Shown one piece after another: positions 17,992 to 26,879 of a stretch of 64,000 nt of DNA. Origin of the DNA: Oerskovia turbata (GTDB taxonomy: Bacteria > Actinomycetota > Actinomycetes > Actinomycetales > Cellulomonadaceae); the NCBI RefSeq assembly GCF_000718325.1, contig NZ_JOFV01000012.1:62001-126000 (forward strand), given 5' to 3'. Both the position numbers and the translations under genes were made by a program. The notes beneath the pieces are model-generated. The model had not been told where the DNA came from and ran no database searches. It saw nothing but the letters and a program-made list of their open reading frames with translations. Position 1 is the first letter of the stretch. Each line of letters opens with the position of its first letter.

Positions 17992-18915
17992 ATGTCACTC
18001 CAACTACCCCGGCACCGAGGCAGAACGTTCGCAGTTCTCCTTACCTTGGCAACACCGTTCTTCCCCTCACCGTTCTCGACGACTACCGCTGCTCCTTCAG
18101 GAGACTGGGGATTCACTGGGAAAGCCGAGAATCAGTCGGTCAATCTTGAGGCGGAGTACGCCACCCGCGGCGGCAGCGCGTTCGAGGCCGGTGGCACGGG
18201 CGGCCCGGCGACGGAGAAGTTCTTCCGGGCGACTCCTGAGCAGTGCGAGATCTTCGACGGCCTCGACGCTGACACCGATCTCTCGCGGGGGTGTGGGGAA
18301 CACATGCGTCTCGTCGAGGCCGGCATCGAGTGCGCTGCGGACTCCTACTATCTCGGCGCCCTGTACCGCCAGACCCGCACCATCGGCGCAGACGGCGTCC
18401 CGGGCGCGTGGTCGCCGTCCGGGGACCCCGTCGTCGACCAGTCCTGCGTCACCCCTGCCGATCTCACCGCCGAAGCCGAGCGCGCCCTGGCCACCTTGGA
18501 CATCACTCCCTCCCCCGTGAGCGTCCAGCCTCCCGACGGGTGGACCCTGGTCAACATCCCCACCATCACCCACACCACCGACGACTCCCAGGAGCTCGCC
18601 ACGACTCTCCTCGGTATCCCCGTCACCCTGCGCGTGGAACCGGACACGTTCACCTGGGACTACGACGACACCACCCCACCTCTGGTCACGACCGACCCCG
18701 GCGCCCCCTACCCTGACCACACCGTGCACCACACGTACACCCAGCCCGCCGACCAGGTCACCATCACCCTGACCACCACGTGGACCGCGCGATTCCGCAT
18801 CACCGGCGCCCCCACCTGGACCGCCATCTCCGGTACCGCGACCACCACCAGCACCGCCGCGCCCCTCCAGGTCCACGAAGCCCGCTCCCGCCTCGTCACC
18901 GACCCCCTGCCCTGA
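17992..18915 (+). CDS. Secreted beta-rich (PKD-like) protein
   Basis: 307 residues. An N-terminal hydrophobic segment (about 12-32) looks like a signal peptide without a lipobox. Four cysteines lie in the first half (EQCEIF, SRGCGEH, GIECAAD, DQSCVTP). The second half is Thr-rich beta structure; FTWDYDDTTPPLVTTDPGAPYP followed by HTYTQPADQVTITLTTTWTARF resembles a PKD domain. It is cotranscribed with the DUF6318 lipoprotein; together they form a common but uncharacterised actinobacterial surface pair. The catalytic residues of a known enzyme are not visible. Confidence 0.6.
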   Translation: MSLQLPRHRGRTFAVLLTLATPFFPSPFSTTTAAPSGDWGFTGKAENQSVNLEAEYATRGGSAFEAGGTGGPATEKFFRATPEQCEIFDGLDADTDLSRGCGEHMRLVEAGIECAADSYYLGALYRQTRTIGADGVPGAWSPSGDPVVDQSCVTPADLTAEAERALATLDITPSPVSVQPPDGWTLVNIPTITHTTDDSQELATTLLGIPVTLRVEPDTFTWDYDDTTPPLVTTDPGAPYPDHTVHHTYTQPADQVTITLTTTWTARFRITGAPTWTAISGTATTTSTAAPLQVHEARSRLVTDPLP

Positions 18916-18995
18916 GGCGAGCTCCACCAGCACACCCACCCCACGGTTCGTCGCACGGGTGGCCCCCTCGCACCCGCTCTGCCACGATCGGCCTC

Positions 18996-19823
18996 ATGGG
19001 CACGAACACCACCGGCTGGACCGAGGGAACCGTCGAGGTCGAGGGGCACCCCGTGTTCTACCGGCGCAGCGCCGACGTGCCGGGCAGCCTGCCGATCGTC
19101 CACGTGCACGGCTTCGCGATCTCCGGCACCTACCTCATGCCGACGGCGCGCGTGCTGGCCGCACGCGCAACGAACGTCGTCCCGGACCTGCCGGGCTACG
19201 GCAAGAGCGAGAAGTGGGACTACACCCTCGGTATCCCTGCCCTCGCGCACGCACTGATCCGTATCCTCGACGCGCTCGAGCTCGAGAAGGTGGTGCTGGT
19301 CGGCAACTCGATGGGCTGCCCCATCAGCCTCGAGGTCGCCCACAGCGAGCCCGACCGTGTCGCGCGCATCGTGCTCGTGTCGCCTGCGGGCGGCGTGCAC
19401 AACCAGGGCCTGCTCCGGGCCGTCCGGCAGCTCGCGATGGACGGTCCGCGGGAGAGCCGGCAGATGGCTCGCGTCGCGGTCCCGGACTACGTGAGGTTCG
19501 GGCCGGTCAACACGTTCCACCTGTTCAGCGAGCTCACCCGGTTCCCGTCGTTGGAACGCATCGTCCGGTCGACCGTGCCGACGCTCGCGGTCATCGGGAG
19601 CCGGGACCCTTTGATGCCTCCTCCTGCGCGAGTGCGGGAGGTGAGCTGCCTCGCGGGCGACCACACCACGGTCGCGCTCATCGAGGGCGCTGCGCACGCG
19701 ATCAACTTCAGCCATCCGGGCGAGCTCGCGCACGTCATCGGGTCGTGGCTGGACGGTGTCGAGATCGTCGACGACCCGGACTCCCCCGGCCTGACGCGCG
19801 TCCTGCAGCTGCCGCGCAGCTAG
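18996..19823 (+). CDS. Alpha/beta hydrolase
   Basis: 275 residues, no signal peptide. The nucleophile elbow is GNSMG (Ser about 107), the acid is in IGSRDPLMP and the base in GAAHAINFSHPGEL; the oxyanion region is HVHGFAISGTYL. This is a complete hydrolase triad. The start lacks a Shine-Dalgarno and has CACGAT about 7 nt upstream, so the message may be leaderless. Substrate cannot be assigned; related proteins include esterases and C-C bond hydrolases. It converges with another hydrolase gene. Confidence 0.8.
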   Translation: MGTNTTGWTEGTVEVEGHPVFYRRSADVPGSLPIVHVHGFAISGTYLMPTARVLAARATNVVPDLPGYGKSEKWDYTLGIPALAHALIRILDALELEKVVLVGNSMGCPISLEVAHSEPDRVARIVLVSPAGGVHNQGLLRAVRQLAMDGPRESRQMARVAVPDYVRFGPVNTFHLFSELTRFPSLERIVRSTVPTLAVIGSRDPLMPPPARVREVSCLAGDHTTVALIEGAAHAINFSHPGELAHVIGSWLDGVEIVDDPDSPGLTRVLQLPRS

Positions 19824-19865
19824 CTCGGACGCCTTCGGCCGGATCGTCGGTCGGGACTCGGTGCG

Positions 19866-20591
19866 TCAGCCCGGACGTGTTCCGACGATCCGCTCGACCA
19901 GCAGGTCGTGGAGTCGCGGGTCGGCGAGCGGCCGGAAGTGCCCAGGGGTGTCGAGCACGACGTCGTGCGCGTCGTCGAGCGTGCTGCCGGCGGGGATGTG
20001 CGGGTCCCAGTGGCTGTGCACCGAGGTGATGCGTTCGTTGACGGCGCGCTCGGCGGACAGGGCGACGATCGTCGCGTCGCTCGGGATGAACGCCCGGACG
20101 GCCGGTGTGACGAACCATCGCGCGTAGGCGGAGCCCGCGAACGGCGTGTTGATCGCGATCATCGACGAGATCCGGCGGTCCGGGCTCTCGTGCACCATGG
20201 CGAGCTTCCCGATGAGTCCGCCCTTGCTGTGCGCGACGACGACGACGTCGCGCATGTCCCGCTCGCGGAGGTATCGCCTGAGAAGCACGGCACCCTCGGT
20301 GACAGGTCGCCGGTTGTCCCGGAGCTCCGGGAGCACGTGGACCGCGACCCCGGCGTCGTGCAACAGGGTGGCCAGGGGCAGGAGGAAGTGCCAGGGCTCG
20401 TACACCCCGGGGACGAGGACGACGGGTGGCCCGACCGGCCGGTCGGGGTGACGCAGGTCGTCGGGGCTCACGCGGGACACGAGCCCGGTCGCCTGCCAGT
20501 GCAGCACGCACGCGTAGTCGCGGGCACGCCACCAGGTTCGTCGCAGGCCCAGCCCCAGACGTTCGCTCAGGTCCTGCCTCCCGTCGCGCAT
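19866..20591 (-). CDS. Alpha/beta hydrolase (triacylglycerol-lipase-like)
   Basis: 241 residues from the ATG at 20591, chosen for the ribosome site AGGGGAG. VVLVPGVYEPWHFL is the oxyanion-hole loop, AHSKGG the nucleophile elbow and GHFRPLADPRLHD the likely base. The pattern resembles lipases of the LipA/PGAP1-like type, but there is no signal peptide. Directly upstream lies an array of 22-bp tandem repeats. Convergent with the previous hydrolase; no evidence that they cooperate. Confidence 0.78.
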   Translation of the reverse strand: MRDGRQDLSERLGLGLRRTWWRARDYACVLHWQATGLVSRVSPDDLRHPDRPVGPPVVLVPGVYEPWHFLLPLATLLHDAGVAVHVLPELRDNRRPVTEGAVLLRRYLRERDMRDVVVVAHSKGGLIGKLAMVHESPDRRISSMIAINTPFAGSAYARWFVTPAVRAFIPSDATIVALSAERAVNERITSVHSHWDPHIPAGSTLDDAHDVVLDTPGHFRPLADPRLHDLLVERIVGTRPG

Positions 20592-20616
20592 GGCTCCCCT
20601 GTCGTCGTCACCTGCG

Positions 20617-20726
20617 GTCACCGTCGGCGCCCGCCACCGTCACCCTCGGCACCCAGCGCCGTCACCCTCGGCACCCAGCGCCGTCACCGTCGGCGCCCAG
20701 CAGCGTCACCGTCGGCGGCCACCACC
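20617..20726. repeat. Five tandem copies of a 22-bp repeat
   Basis: Five contiguous 22-bp units start at 20617, 20639, 20661, 20683 and 20705. Each begins GTCACC(C/G)TCGGC followed by a variable GC-rich half; the second and third are identical. The array fills the gap between the starts of the lipase-like gene and the end of yccF. The unit is not a multiple of three, so it is not protein-coding. The same core recurs at 43378-43732. Confidence 0.85.
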
Positions 20727-20739
20727 CGATACTCGCGCG

Positions 20740-21129
20740 TCAGGCGCCGAAGCGCGCGTTCGTCGGCACGATCTGCTTGCCGAGGGGCAGCAGCGAGATC
20801 GGGATCATCTTGAGGTTCGCGATGCCCAGCGGGATCCCGATGATCGACACGAACAGCGGGATCGAGGTGATGACGTGCCCGATCGCGAGCCAGAGCCCCG
20901 CGAAGATCACCCAGATCACGTTGCCGATCGTGGAGAACGCACCGGCCGTGGGCTTGTCGACGACGGTCCGTCCGAAGGGCCACAGCGCGTACCCGGCGAT
21001 GCGGAAGCTCGCGATGCCGAACGGGATGGTGATGATGAGGATGCAGCAGACGATCCCTGCCACGACGTACCCGATCGCGAGCCAGAGCCCCGCGAAGATG
21101 AGCCAGATGACGTTCAGGATCGCGTTCAT
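20740..21129 (-). CDS. yccF: YccF-domain inner-membrane protein
   Basis: 129 residues from the ATG at 21129. Two YccF repeats are visible: NVIWLIFAGLWLAIGYV...ITIPFGIASFRIAGYALWPFGR and NVIWVIFAGLWLAIGHV...IGIPLGIANLKMIPISLLPLGK. Three to four membrane segments are predicted. The family is widespread but its function is not established. It diverges from yggS. Confidence 0.9.
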   Translation of the reverse strand: MNAILNVIWLIFAGLWLAIGYVVAGIVCCILIITIPFGIASFRIAGYALWPFGRTVVDKPTAGAFSTIGNVIWVIFAGLWLAIGHVITSIPLFVSIIGIPLGIANLKMIPISLLPLGKQIVPTNARFGA

Positions 21130-21190
21130 GCCCCGATTCTGCCTCACGGACGTGAGCCGGACGCCCAGCCCGGTGACGCCGTCGGAAAAC

Positions 21191-21202
21191 TAGACTGCTC
21201 CC
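21191..21202 (+). promoter_or_regulatory. -10 element of a leaderless yggS transcript
   Basis: TAGACT lies 6 nt before the GTG of yggS and no Shine-Dalgarno is present. A TANNNT box this close to the start codon is the usual sign of a leaderless actinobacterial message. Confidence 0.5.
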
Positions 21203-21976
21203 GTGCCCTCCCTCTCCCCTGCCTCGCCCCTCGACGTCCCGGCCGAGCCGTCCCGGACCATCGCCGACCGCTATGCGGCCGTGCGCGCCCGCGTCGACGC
21301 GGCGGCGATCGCCGTCGGCCGGGCACCCGACGAGGTGCAGCTCCTCGTGGCGACCAAGACGCAGGACGCTGCGTCGGTGCGCGCGGTCGTCGCCGCGGGC
21401 GCGACGCTGATCGGCGAGAACCGCGTCCAGGAGCTCGTCGCCAAGGCGCCCGACCTCGCCGACCTGGTCGCGGACGGCGCGGTGCGGGTCCACATGATCG
21501 GGCACCTGCAGCGCAACAAGGTCAACCAGGTCCTCGCGACGGCGACAGGCGTCGAGTCGGTCGACTCGCTCGCGCTCGCCGGCGCGCTCGCGAGCCGCTG
21601 CGCGCGCGAGGGCCGCACGCTCGACGTCATGGTCCAGGTCAACGTGTCGGGTGAGGAGTCCAAGGCGGGGGTGGGGCCCGACGACGCCTCACACCTCTCC
21701 CGTCAGGTCGCCGCACTGGAGGGTCTTCGCCTCACGGGGTTCATGACGATCGGGGCGAACTCCCCCGACACCGCGCTGGTGCGCGCGGGGTTCGAGCGGC
21801 TGCGCCGGATCCGTGACGAGGTGCTCGCGAGCGGCGCCCCGGGGACGGGTGAGGCGCGCGAGCTGTCGATGGGCATGAGCGGCGACCTCGAGGCGGCGAT
21901 CGCCGAGGGTGCGACGATCGTGCGCGTGGGGACCGCGGTGTTCGGGGCCCGTGCCGTCGCCGCGCCCGTCGGCTGA
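21203..21976 (+). CDS. yggS: YggS/PLPBP family pyridoxal-phosphate homeostasis protein
   Basis: 257 residues, GTG start. LLVATKTQ contains the PLP-binding lysine (about 50); GENRVQEL, HMIGHLQRNKV, ELSMGMSGDLEAAI and VRVGTAVFGAR are the family signatures of this alanine-racemase-like barrel. It carries PLP but has no known catalysis and buffers vitamin B6 and amino-acid pools. In many actinobacteria it lies near cell-division genes, but not here. Confidence 0.95.
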   Translation: MPSLSPASPLDVPAEPSRTIADRYAAVRARVDAAAIAVGRAPDEVQLLVATKTQDAASVRAVVAAGATLIGENRVQELVAKAPDLADLVADGAVRVHMIGHLQRNKVNQVLATATGVESVDSLALAGALASRCAREGRTLDVMVQVNVSGEESKAGVGPDDASHLSRQVAALEGLRLTGFMTIGANSPDTALVRAGFERLRRIRDEVLASGAPGTGEARELSMGMSGDLEAAIAEGATIVRVGTAVFGARAVAAPVG

Positions 21977-22088
21977 CCGCGCCCCGCCGGCCGCCCCGGC
22001 TTCTCTCGGGTGGCCGTACCTCCGTCGGGTGCCGGGCCGCCGTCCGGACCCCAGTTGCCCGGTCGGCTGCCCGGCGACCCGGTCGCGC

Positions 22089-23063
22089 TCAGGCCCCCAG
22101 CAGCTCGAGCGCGCGGCGCACCCCGGGTGCCCCGGCCCCGCGCAGCGCCTCGCGGGCCTCGTCGACGCCGACGCCGGCGAGCAGCATGACGAGCGCGACG
22201 TGGATCTCGCCGCCGGCCCGGTGCAGGACCTGCTCGCACTCATCGGTGCCGAGCCCGGTGGCCTGGACGAGCATGCGCACGATGCGGGCGCGGAGCTTCT
22301 GGTTGGTCGGGCGCACGTCGATCATGAGGTTCGAGTACGTCTTGCCGAGCCGGATCATGGTCGCGGTCGAGAACGTGTTGAGCACGAGCTTCTGTGCCGT
22401 GGCGGCCTTCATGCGGGTCGAGCCCGTCACGACCTCGGGGCCCGTGTCGAGGAGGATCGCGACGTCGACGCGCGAGGCGAGGCGCGCCTGCGGGTTGGCG
22501 CTCACGAGCACGGTCGCGGCGCCTCGCTCGGCGGCGACGTCGAACGCGCCGCCCACGTAGGGGGTCCGGCCGCTCGCCGCGAGGCCCACGACCAGGTCTC
22601 CGGCCCGGACCCCGTCGGCGTCGCGCCGTCCGAGCTCGACGTCGTCCTCGGCTCCTTCGACCGCGAGCATCATGGCGCCCGCACCGCCCGCGAGGTGCGC
22701 CTCGAACCACTCGTCCCCCACGCCGTACGTGGGCAGGAGCTCGACCGCGTCGAGGACGCCGAGGCGCCCCGACGTGCCGGACCCGAAGTAGTGGACCTTC
22801 CCGCCGCCGCGGAGCGCGGCCACGGCGAGGTCGACGGCCGCGGTGATGCGGTCCGCCTCGGCGCGCACGGCGTCGGCGACCCCGGCGTCCTCGTCGGTGA
22901 TGCGCCGCACGACCTCGGCCGTGGGCAGCAGGTCGATGTCCGTGGTGCGCGGGTTGCGGTCCTCGGTCGGCGACGCGAGCCGGAGCACCTCCTGCCAGTC
23001 CTCGGCGGCGGTAGCGTGCCGGGCCGAGAGTTCCGCAGGGGTGGCGGGACGGGTGTCGGTCAT
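22089..23063 (-). CDS. murQ: N-acetylmuramic acid 6-phosphate etherase
   Basis: 324 residues. The SIS-domain signature KVHYFGSGTSGRLGVLDA and AVEGAEDD, then GLAASGRTPYVGGA, TGSTRMKAATAQKLVLN and the C-terminal helical bundle are all typical of MurQ. It cleaves the lactyl ether of MurNAc-6-P to GlcNAc-6-P and D-lactate in the cytoplasm. The start overlaps the anmK stop as ATGA; it is the last gene of the transport/recycling operon. A D-lactate dehydrogenase is encoded 10 kb away in the partner operon. Confidence 0.96.
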   Translation of the reverse strand: MTDTRPATPAELSARHATAAEDWQEVLRLASPTEDRNPRTTDIDLLPTAEVVRRITDEDAGVADAVRAEADRITAAVDLAVAALRGGGKVHYFGSGTSGRLGVLDAVELLPTYGVGDEWFEAHLAGGAGAMMLAVEGAEDDVELGRRDADGVRAGDLVVGLAASGRTPYVGGAFDVAAERGAATVLVSANPQARLASRVDVAILLDTGPEVVTGSTRMKAATAQKLVLNTFSTATMIRLGKTYSNLMIDVRPTNQKLRARIVRMLVQATGLGTDECEQVLHRAGGEIHVALVMLLAGVGVDEAREALRGAGAPGVRRALELLGA

Positions 23064-24370
23064 CGGTGTGTTCCCTTCGGCATCGGGGCGAGCCCGAACG
23101 GGGTGTTGGCCAGCACGAGCCGGCGGATGGGCCCGGTGAACGCGGGCCAGACGAGCGGGGTGGGTGGGGTGAGCGAGCCGAGGACCGCGGCGCGGCGCGC
23201 CCCGGTGGAGCGGCGGCGCTGGACCCCCTTGGCGGTGCCGGCGACCCCGTGGGCCGACAGGAAGCCGAGGAGCGCGAAGAGGTACGCCTCCTTGGCGTCG
23301 ATGGGCATCCCGAGCTGGTCGGCCGTGAGGAGCTCGCAGCCGTCGGGCAGGTAGGCGCGGAGCCGTGCGAGCAGCGTCGGGTTGTGCGCGCCGCCGCCCG
23401 AGACGACGACGCGGCGCACCTCGCGCTGGGGTTCCGCGGCGGCGTCGCCCGCGCTGCGTCGGTCGGCGGGGATCGACTGGGCGACCGTGAGCAGCCCTTC
23501 CGCGATGGTGACCGCGGTGAGCTCGGTGAGGGTCGCGACGAGGTCGGGACCGGTGAGATCGGGGCGCACGGACGCGAGCTTGCGCGGCACGTACGTCGCG
23601 TCGAACAGCTCGCGGCCGGTCGACTTGGGGGCCTTGGCCGCGAAGTACGGGTCGTCGAGCAGGGCGCGCAGCGCGGCCTGGTCCACGGTCCCGGCGGCGC
23701 CCAGGGCGCCGTCGCGGTCGAACGGCTCGCCCGTGAGCTGACGGGCCGTGAGGTCGATGAGGCAGTTGCCGGGGCCGGTGTCCCACCCGGTCACGGGCGC
23801 CTCGACCTCGCCGACGAGCGTGACGTTCGCGATCCCGCCGATGTTGAGCGCTGCGCTCAGCCCGGCCGGAGCGCCGTCGGGCGACTGCGGGTCGCGGCCG
23901 AGCCACAACGCGTCGAGGACGCTCACGAGGGGCGCTCCCTGGCCGCCTGCGGCGATGTCGGCGACGCGGAAGTCGCTGATGACGGGCCGCTTGGTGCGCT
24001 CGGCGATCCAGGCGGCGTTGCCGAGCTGGAGGCTGCCGTGCGCGCGGGCGCCGACGACCCAGTGGTAGAGCGTCTGCCCGTGCGACGCGACGAGGTCGAC
24101 GTCACCGCCGGCGACGTCGTCGACGGCCTGGCGTCCGGCCCGGCCGAACTCCTGCCCGATGAGCGTGTCGAGCTGCGTGACCTCGCCCATGTCGACCGCG
24201 GCGGGCGGCAGCGCCTTGAGGATGCGTTCGCGCAGCGCGGCGGGCCACTCGTACTCGGTGTGCCCGAGGGGCCGCATGCGCAGGACCCCGTCGGGGCCGA
24301 GGTGGAAGTCGGCGGCGGCCGCGTCGATCGCGTCGACCGACGTGCCGGAGGACAGGCCGAGGACGATCAT
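23060..24370 (-). CDS. anmK: Anhydro-N-acetylmuramic acid kinase
   Basis: 436 residues. VLGLSSGTSVDAIDAAAADF is the ATP-binding start, followed by ASHGQTLYHW, ALNIGGIANVTLV, DTGPGNCLIDLTA and VVVSGGGAHNPTLL, all AnmK signatures. AnmK opens the 1,6-anhydro ring and phosphorylates to MurNAc-6-P, feeding MurQ. It overlaps nagZ upstream and murQ downstream by 4 nt each. AnmK is best known from Gram-negative cell-wall recycling, so its presence here suggests uptake of anhydro-sugars made by lytic transglycosylases. Confidence 0.95.
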   Translation of the reverse strand: MIVLGLSSGTSVDAIDAAAADFHLGPDGVLRMRPLGHTEYEWPAALRERILKALPPAAVDMGEVTQLDTLIGQEFGRAGRQAVDDVAGGDVDLVASHGQTLYHWVVGARAHGSLQLGNAAWIAERTKRPVISDFRVADIAAGGQGAPLVSVLDALWLGRDPQSPDGAPAGLSAALNIGGIANVTLVGEVEAPVTGWDTGPGNCLIDLTARQLTGEPFDRDGALGAAGTVDQAALRALLDDPYFAAKAPKSTGRELFDATYVPRKLASVRPDLTGPDLVATLTELTAVTIAEGLLTVAQSIPADRRSAGDAAAEPQREVRRVVVSGGGAHNPTLLARLRAYLPDGCELLTADQLGMPIDAKEAYLFALLGFLSAHGVAGTAKGVQRRRSTGARRAAVLGSLTPPTPLVWPAFTGPIRRLVLANTPFGLAPMPKGTHR

Positions 24371-25929
24371 CGGGTCACCTCCGGGGTGAGTGCGGTCAGC
24401 TGCCCGACGGCGGCGCGCGCGTTCGCGCGTCCGGTGCCGCAGGCGACGACCACGGTGGTCCGGTCCCCGAACCAGGCGGGGACGGCGTCGGGGAAGCCGG
24501 TGTGGACGGCGACGAGGTCGGGACGGGCGGCGCGCAGGGCGTCGAGCATGCCTGCCTCGCGGCTGCCCGGGACGGGCTCACGCGTGATGACGACGAGCGG
24601 GCGGATGGGGCCGTCCGACGGCCGTGCCGAGACCGCGGTGAGCGCGTCCTCCCACCCGGCCGGGTCGGAGAAGGCGTGGAGGGTCGTGCCGGGGAAGGTC
24701 GCGACGAGCGCCGACTGGACGTGCTGGGCGGTGCGCCCGGCGGCGTGGTCGAACCGCTGGCGCAGGTCGACGACGTCGGGTGCGGGACCGGACGGGTCGA
24801 GGTGCGTGGCGGGACCGTGGACGCGCACGGCCCGCTCGGCGGCCTCCTGCCCGACGGCGGCGAGCGCCTCGAGCGCGGCCGTCGCCTCCGCGGTGCCGCA
24901 GGTCGCGCCCGCGGACGCCTGGAGCTCGCGCACCCGGCGCACGGTGCGTGCGGTGCGGGCCGCGGACTCGTGGAGGCGCTCGATCGTGACCCGGCCGTCG
25001 GCGACCGCGGCGAGGAGCGCGGACTGCGCCTGGCGGAACAGCGCCTCGTCGTCGCGGCCGACCGTCGTGCCGAGGCACAGCAGGTCCGCACCACCCTCGA
25101 TGGCCTGGACGGCGACCTCGCCGATCCCGTCGCCGCCCGTGACCGCGCCCATGTCGAGGGCGTCGGTGATGATCGGGCCCTCGAAGCCGAGCTCGCGCGC
25201 CAGCGCGGCCGCGGCGGGCTCGAGCGAGACGGGTCGTGGACCGATCGCGGGCACCAGCAGGTGCGCGGTCATGATCGAGTCGATGTCGACGTCGGGCTCG
25301 AAGGCCCGCACGAACGGCGGCAGGTCGCGCTCGCGGACCGCGGCGAGCGTGTCGTCGACCACGGGGAGCGACAGGTGGGAGTCCACGTCGGTCGCGCCGT
25401 GCCCCGGGAAGTGCTTGCCGCACGCCCCGACGCCCGCACGGTGCAGACCCTGGACGAACGCGGCGCCATGCCGGGACACCAGACCGGGCGTCGCGCCGAA
25501 CGCACGCACGCCCACGACGGGGTTCTCGGTCCGGGAGTTCACGTCGAGCACGGGCGCCAGGTCGAGGTCCACCCCGGTCGCGGCGAGCAGCCGCCCGAGG
25601 GCGAGCGCGACCCGCTCCGTGAGGTCCTCGTCGTCGACCGTCCCCAGGGCCGCGGCCCCCGGGATGCTCGACCCCGTGACGGCCTCGAGCCGGCTGACGT
25701 CCCCGCCCTCCTCGTCGATCGTGATCAGCAGGTCGGGCGAGACCTCGTGGAGGTGGGCCGAGAGCCTGGCGGTCGTGGCGACGTCGGGCGTGTTGTACGC
25801 GAAGTAGACGACTCCCGCGAGCCCCTCCTCGCAGGCCGCGAGGAGCCAGGCCGGTGCGTCGGTCCCCGTGAAACCGGGGAGCAGGACGCCGTTGACGGCC
25901 CGCAGCGCGTCGTGGTGCACGGTGGTCAT
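24367..25929 (-). CDS. nagZ: Beta-N-acetylglucosaminidase, GH3 (NagZ-like)
   Basis: 520 residues. ITIDEEGGDVSRL, GKHFPGHGATDVDSHLSLP (general acid His/Asp loop) and IITDALDMGAV (nucleophile Asp) mark a GH3 enzyme of the NagZ type. A C-terminal domain of about 170 residues follows. No signal peptide is present, so it acts in the cytoplasm on imported GlcNAc-(anhydro)MurNAc disaccharides, matching its place between the permeases and anmK. All junctions here are 4-nt overlaps. Confidence 0.92.
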   Translation of the reverse strand: MTTVHHDALRAVNGVLLPGFTGTDAPAWLLAACEEGLAGVVYFAYNTPDVATTARLSAHLHEVSPDLLITIDEEGGDVSRLEAVTGSSIPGAAALGTVDDEDLTERVALALGRLLAATGVDLDLAPVLDVNSRTENPVVGVRAFGATPGLVSRHGAAFVQGLHRAGVGACGKHFPGHGATDVDSHLSLPVVDDTLAAVRERDLPPFVRAFEPDVDIDSIMTAHLLVPAIGPRPVSLEPAAAALARELGFEGPIITDALDMGAVTGGDGIGEVAVQAIEGGADLLCLGTTVGRDDEALFRQAQSALLAAVADGRVTIERLHESAARTARTVRRVRELQASAGATCGTAEATAALEALAAVGQEAAERAVRVHGPATHLDPSGPAPDVVDLRQRFDHAAGRTAQHVQSALVATFPGTTLHAFSDPAGWEDALTAVSARPSDGPIRPLVVITREPVPGSREAGMLDALRAARPDLVAVHTGFPDAVPAWFGDRTTVVVACGTGRANARAAVGQLTALTPEVTR

Positions 25930-26879
25930 CCCTTCACCGACCCAGCGGTCAGGCCGGAGGACAGGTTGCGCTGCACGAGGACGAAGAAGACGATCACGGG
26001 CAGCGTGATGAGGGTCGAGGCGGCCATGACGGCGCCCCAGTCGGTCGTGTTCTCGCCGAAGAACTTCTGCAGACCGATCGGCACGGTGTACTTGGCCGAC
26101 TGCTGCAGGAACGTCAGGGCGAAGATGAACTCGTTCCACGCGGTGATGAACGAGAAGACGCTCGTGGCGACCACGCCGGGAGCGACGAGCGGCAGCAGGA
26201 TCTTCCAGAACATCCGGCCCCACGAGGCGCCGTCCAGGTACGCGGCCTCCTCGAGCTCGACCGGGACCGCCGCGACGAAGCCACGCAGCATCCAGATCGC
26301 GAACGACAGCGAGAAGGCGATGTAGACGATCGTCAGGCCCAGGAGCGAGTTGAGCATGCCCAGGGTGCGCATCTGGAGGAACAGCGGGATGACGAGCGCC
26401 TCGAGCGGCACCATCTGCACCATGAGGACGAGCACGAGGATCGACTTGCGGAAGCGGAACCTGAACCGGCTCACCGCGACGGCCGCGAGCAGCGCGAGCA
26501 GCGACGAGAACACGACGGCGCCGGCCGCGACGACGATCGAGTTGCGCAGGTAGTTGCCGAACCCGCCGTCGTCGATCACGGTCACGAAGTTGTCCCACGT
26601 GACCCCGGCGGGCAGGAGCCGCGCACCACGGGTCGGGGCTTCGGGGTCGATCGCCGAGGAGAACATCCAGTACGCGGGGAACAGCGCGAAGATCAGCAGG
26701 GCGATGATGCCCACGACCTTGCCCGCGGTGGGCAGGGGACGCTTGCGCGCCTTGACCCGCAGGACCTGCGGGGGACGCGGGGCGTCTCCGTCGATCGACG
26801 CGGCCGCCGAGCGACCCGTGCGACCCGTGCGCCCGGCCGTGGGCGGGGTGCTGGACGGGGTACCGGTCAGGGCGCTCAC
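25926..26879 (-). CDS. Carbohydrate ABC transporter permease (MalG-type)
   Basis: 317 residues from a GTG overlapping the previous stop as GTGA. A Gly/Thr/Pro-rich leader (about 1-45) precedes six membrane segments. The EAA loop is ELEEAAYLDGASWGRMFWKILLPLVAPG, which contacts the ATPase. The closest functional setting is the sugar-uptake family that includes DasC and MalG. The substrate is inferred from the neighbours nagZ, anmK and murQ. Confidence 0.92.
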   Translation of the reverse strand: MSALTGTPSSTPPTAGRTGRTGRSAAASIDGDAPRPPQVLRVKARKRPLPTAGKVVGIIALLIFALFPAYWMFSSAIDPEAPTRGARLLPAGVTWDNFVTVIDDGGFGNYLRNSIVVAAGAVVFSSLLALLAAVAVSRFRFRFRKSILVLVLMVQMVPLEALVIPLFLQMRTLGMLNSLLGLTIVYIAFSLSFAIWMLRGFVAAVPVELEEAAYLDGASWGRMFWKILLPLVAPGVVATSVFSFITAWNEFIFALTFLQQSAKYTVPIGLQKFFGENTTDWGAVMAASTLITLPVIVFFVLVQRNLSSGLTAGSVKG

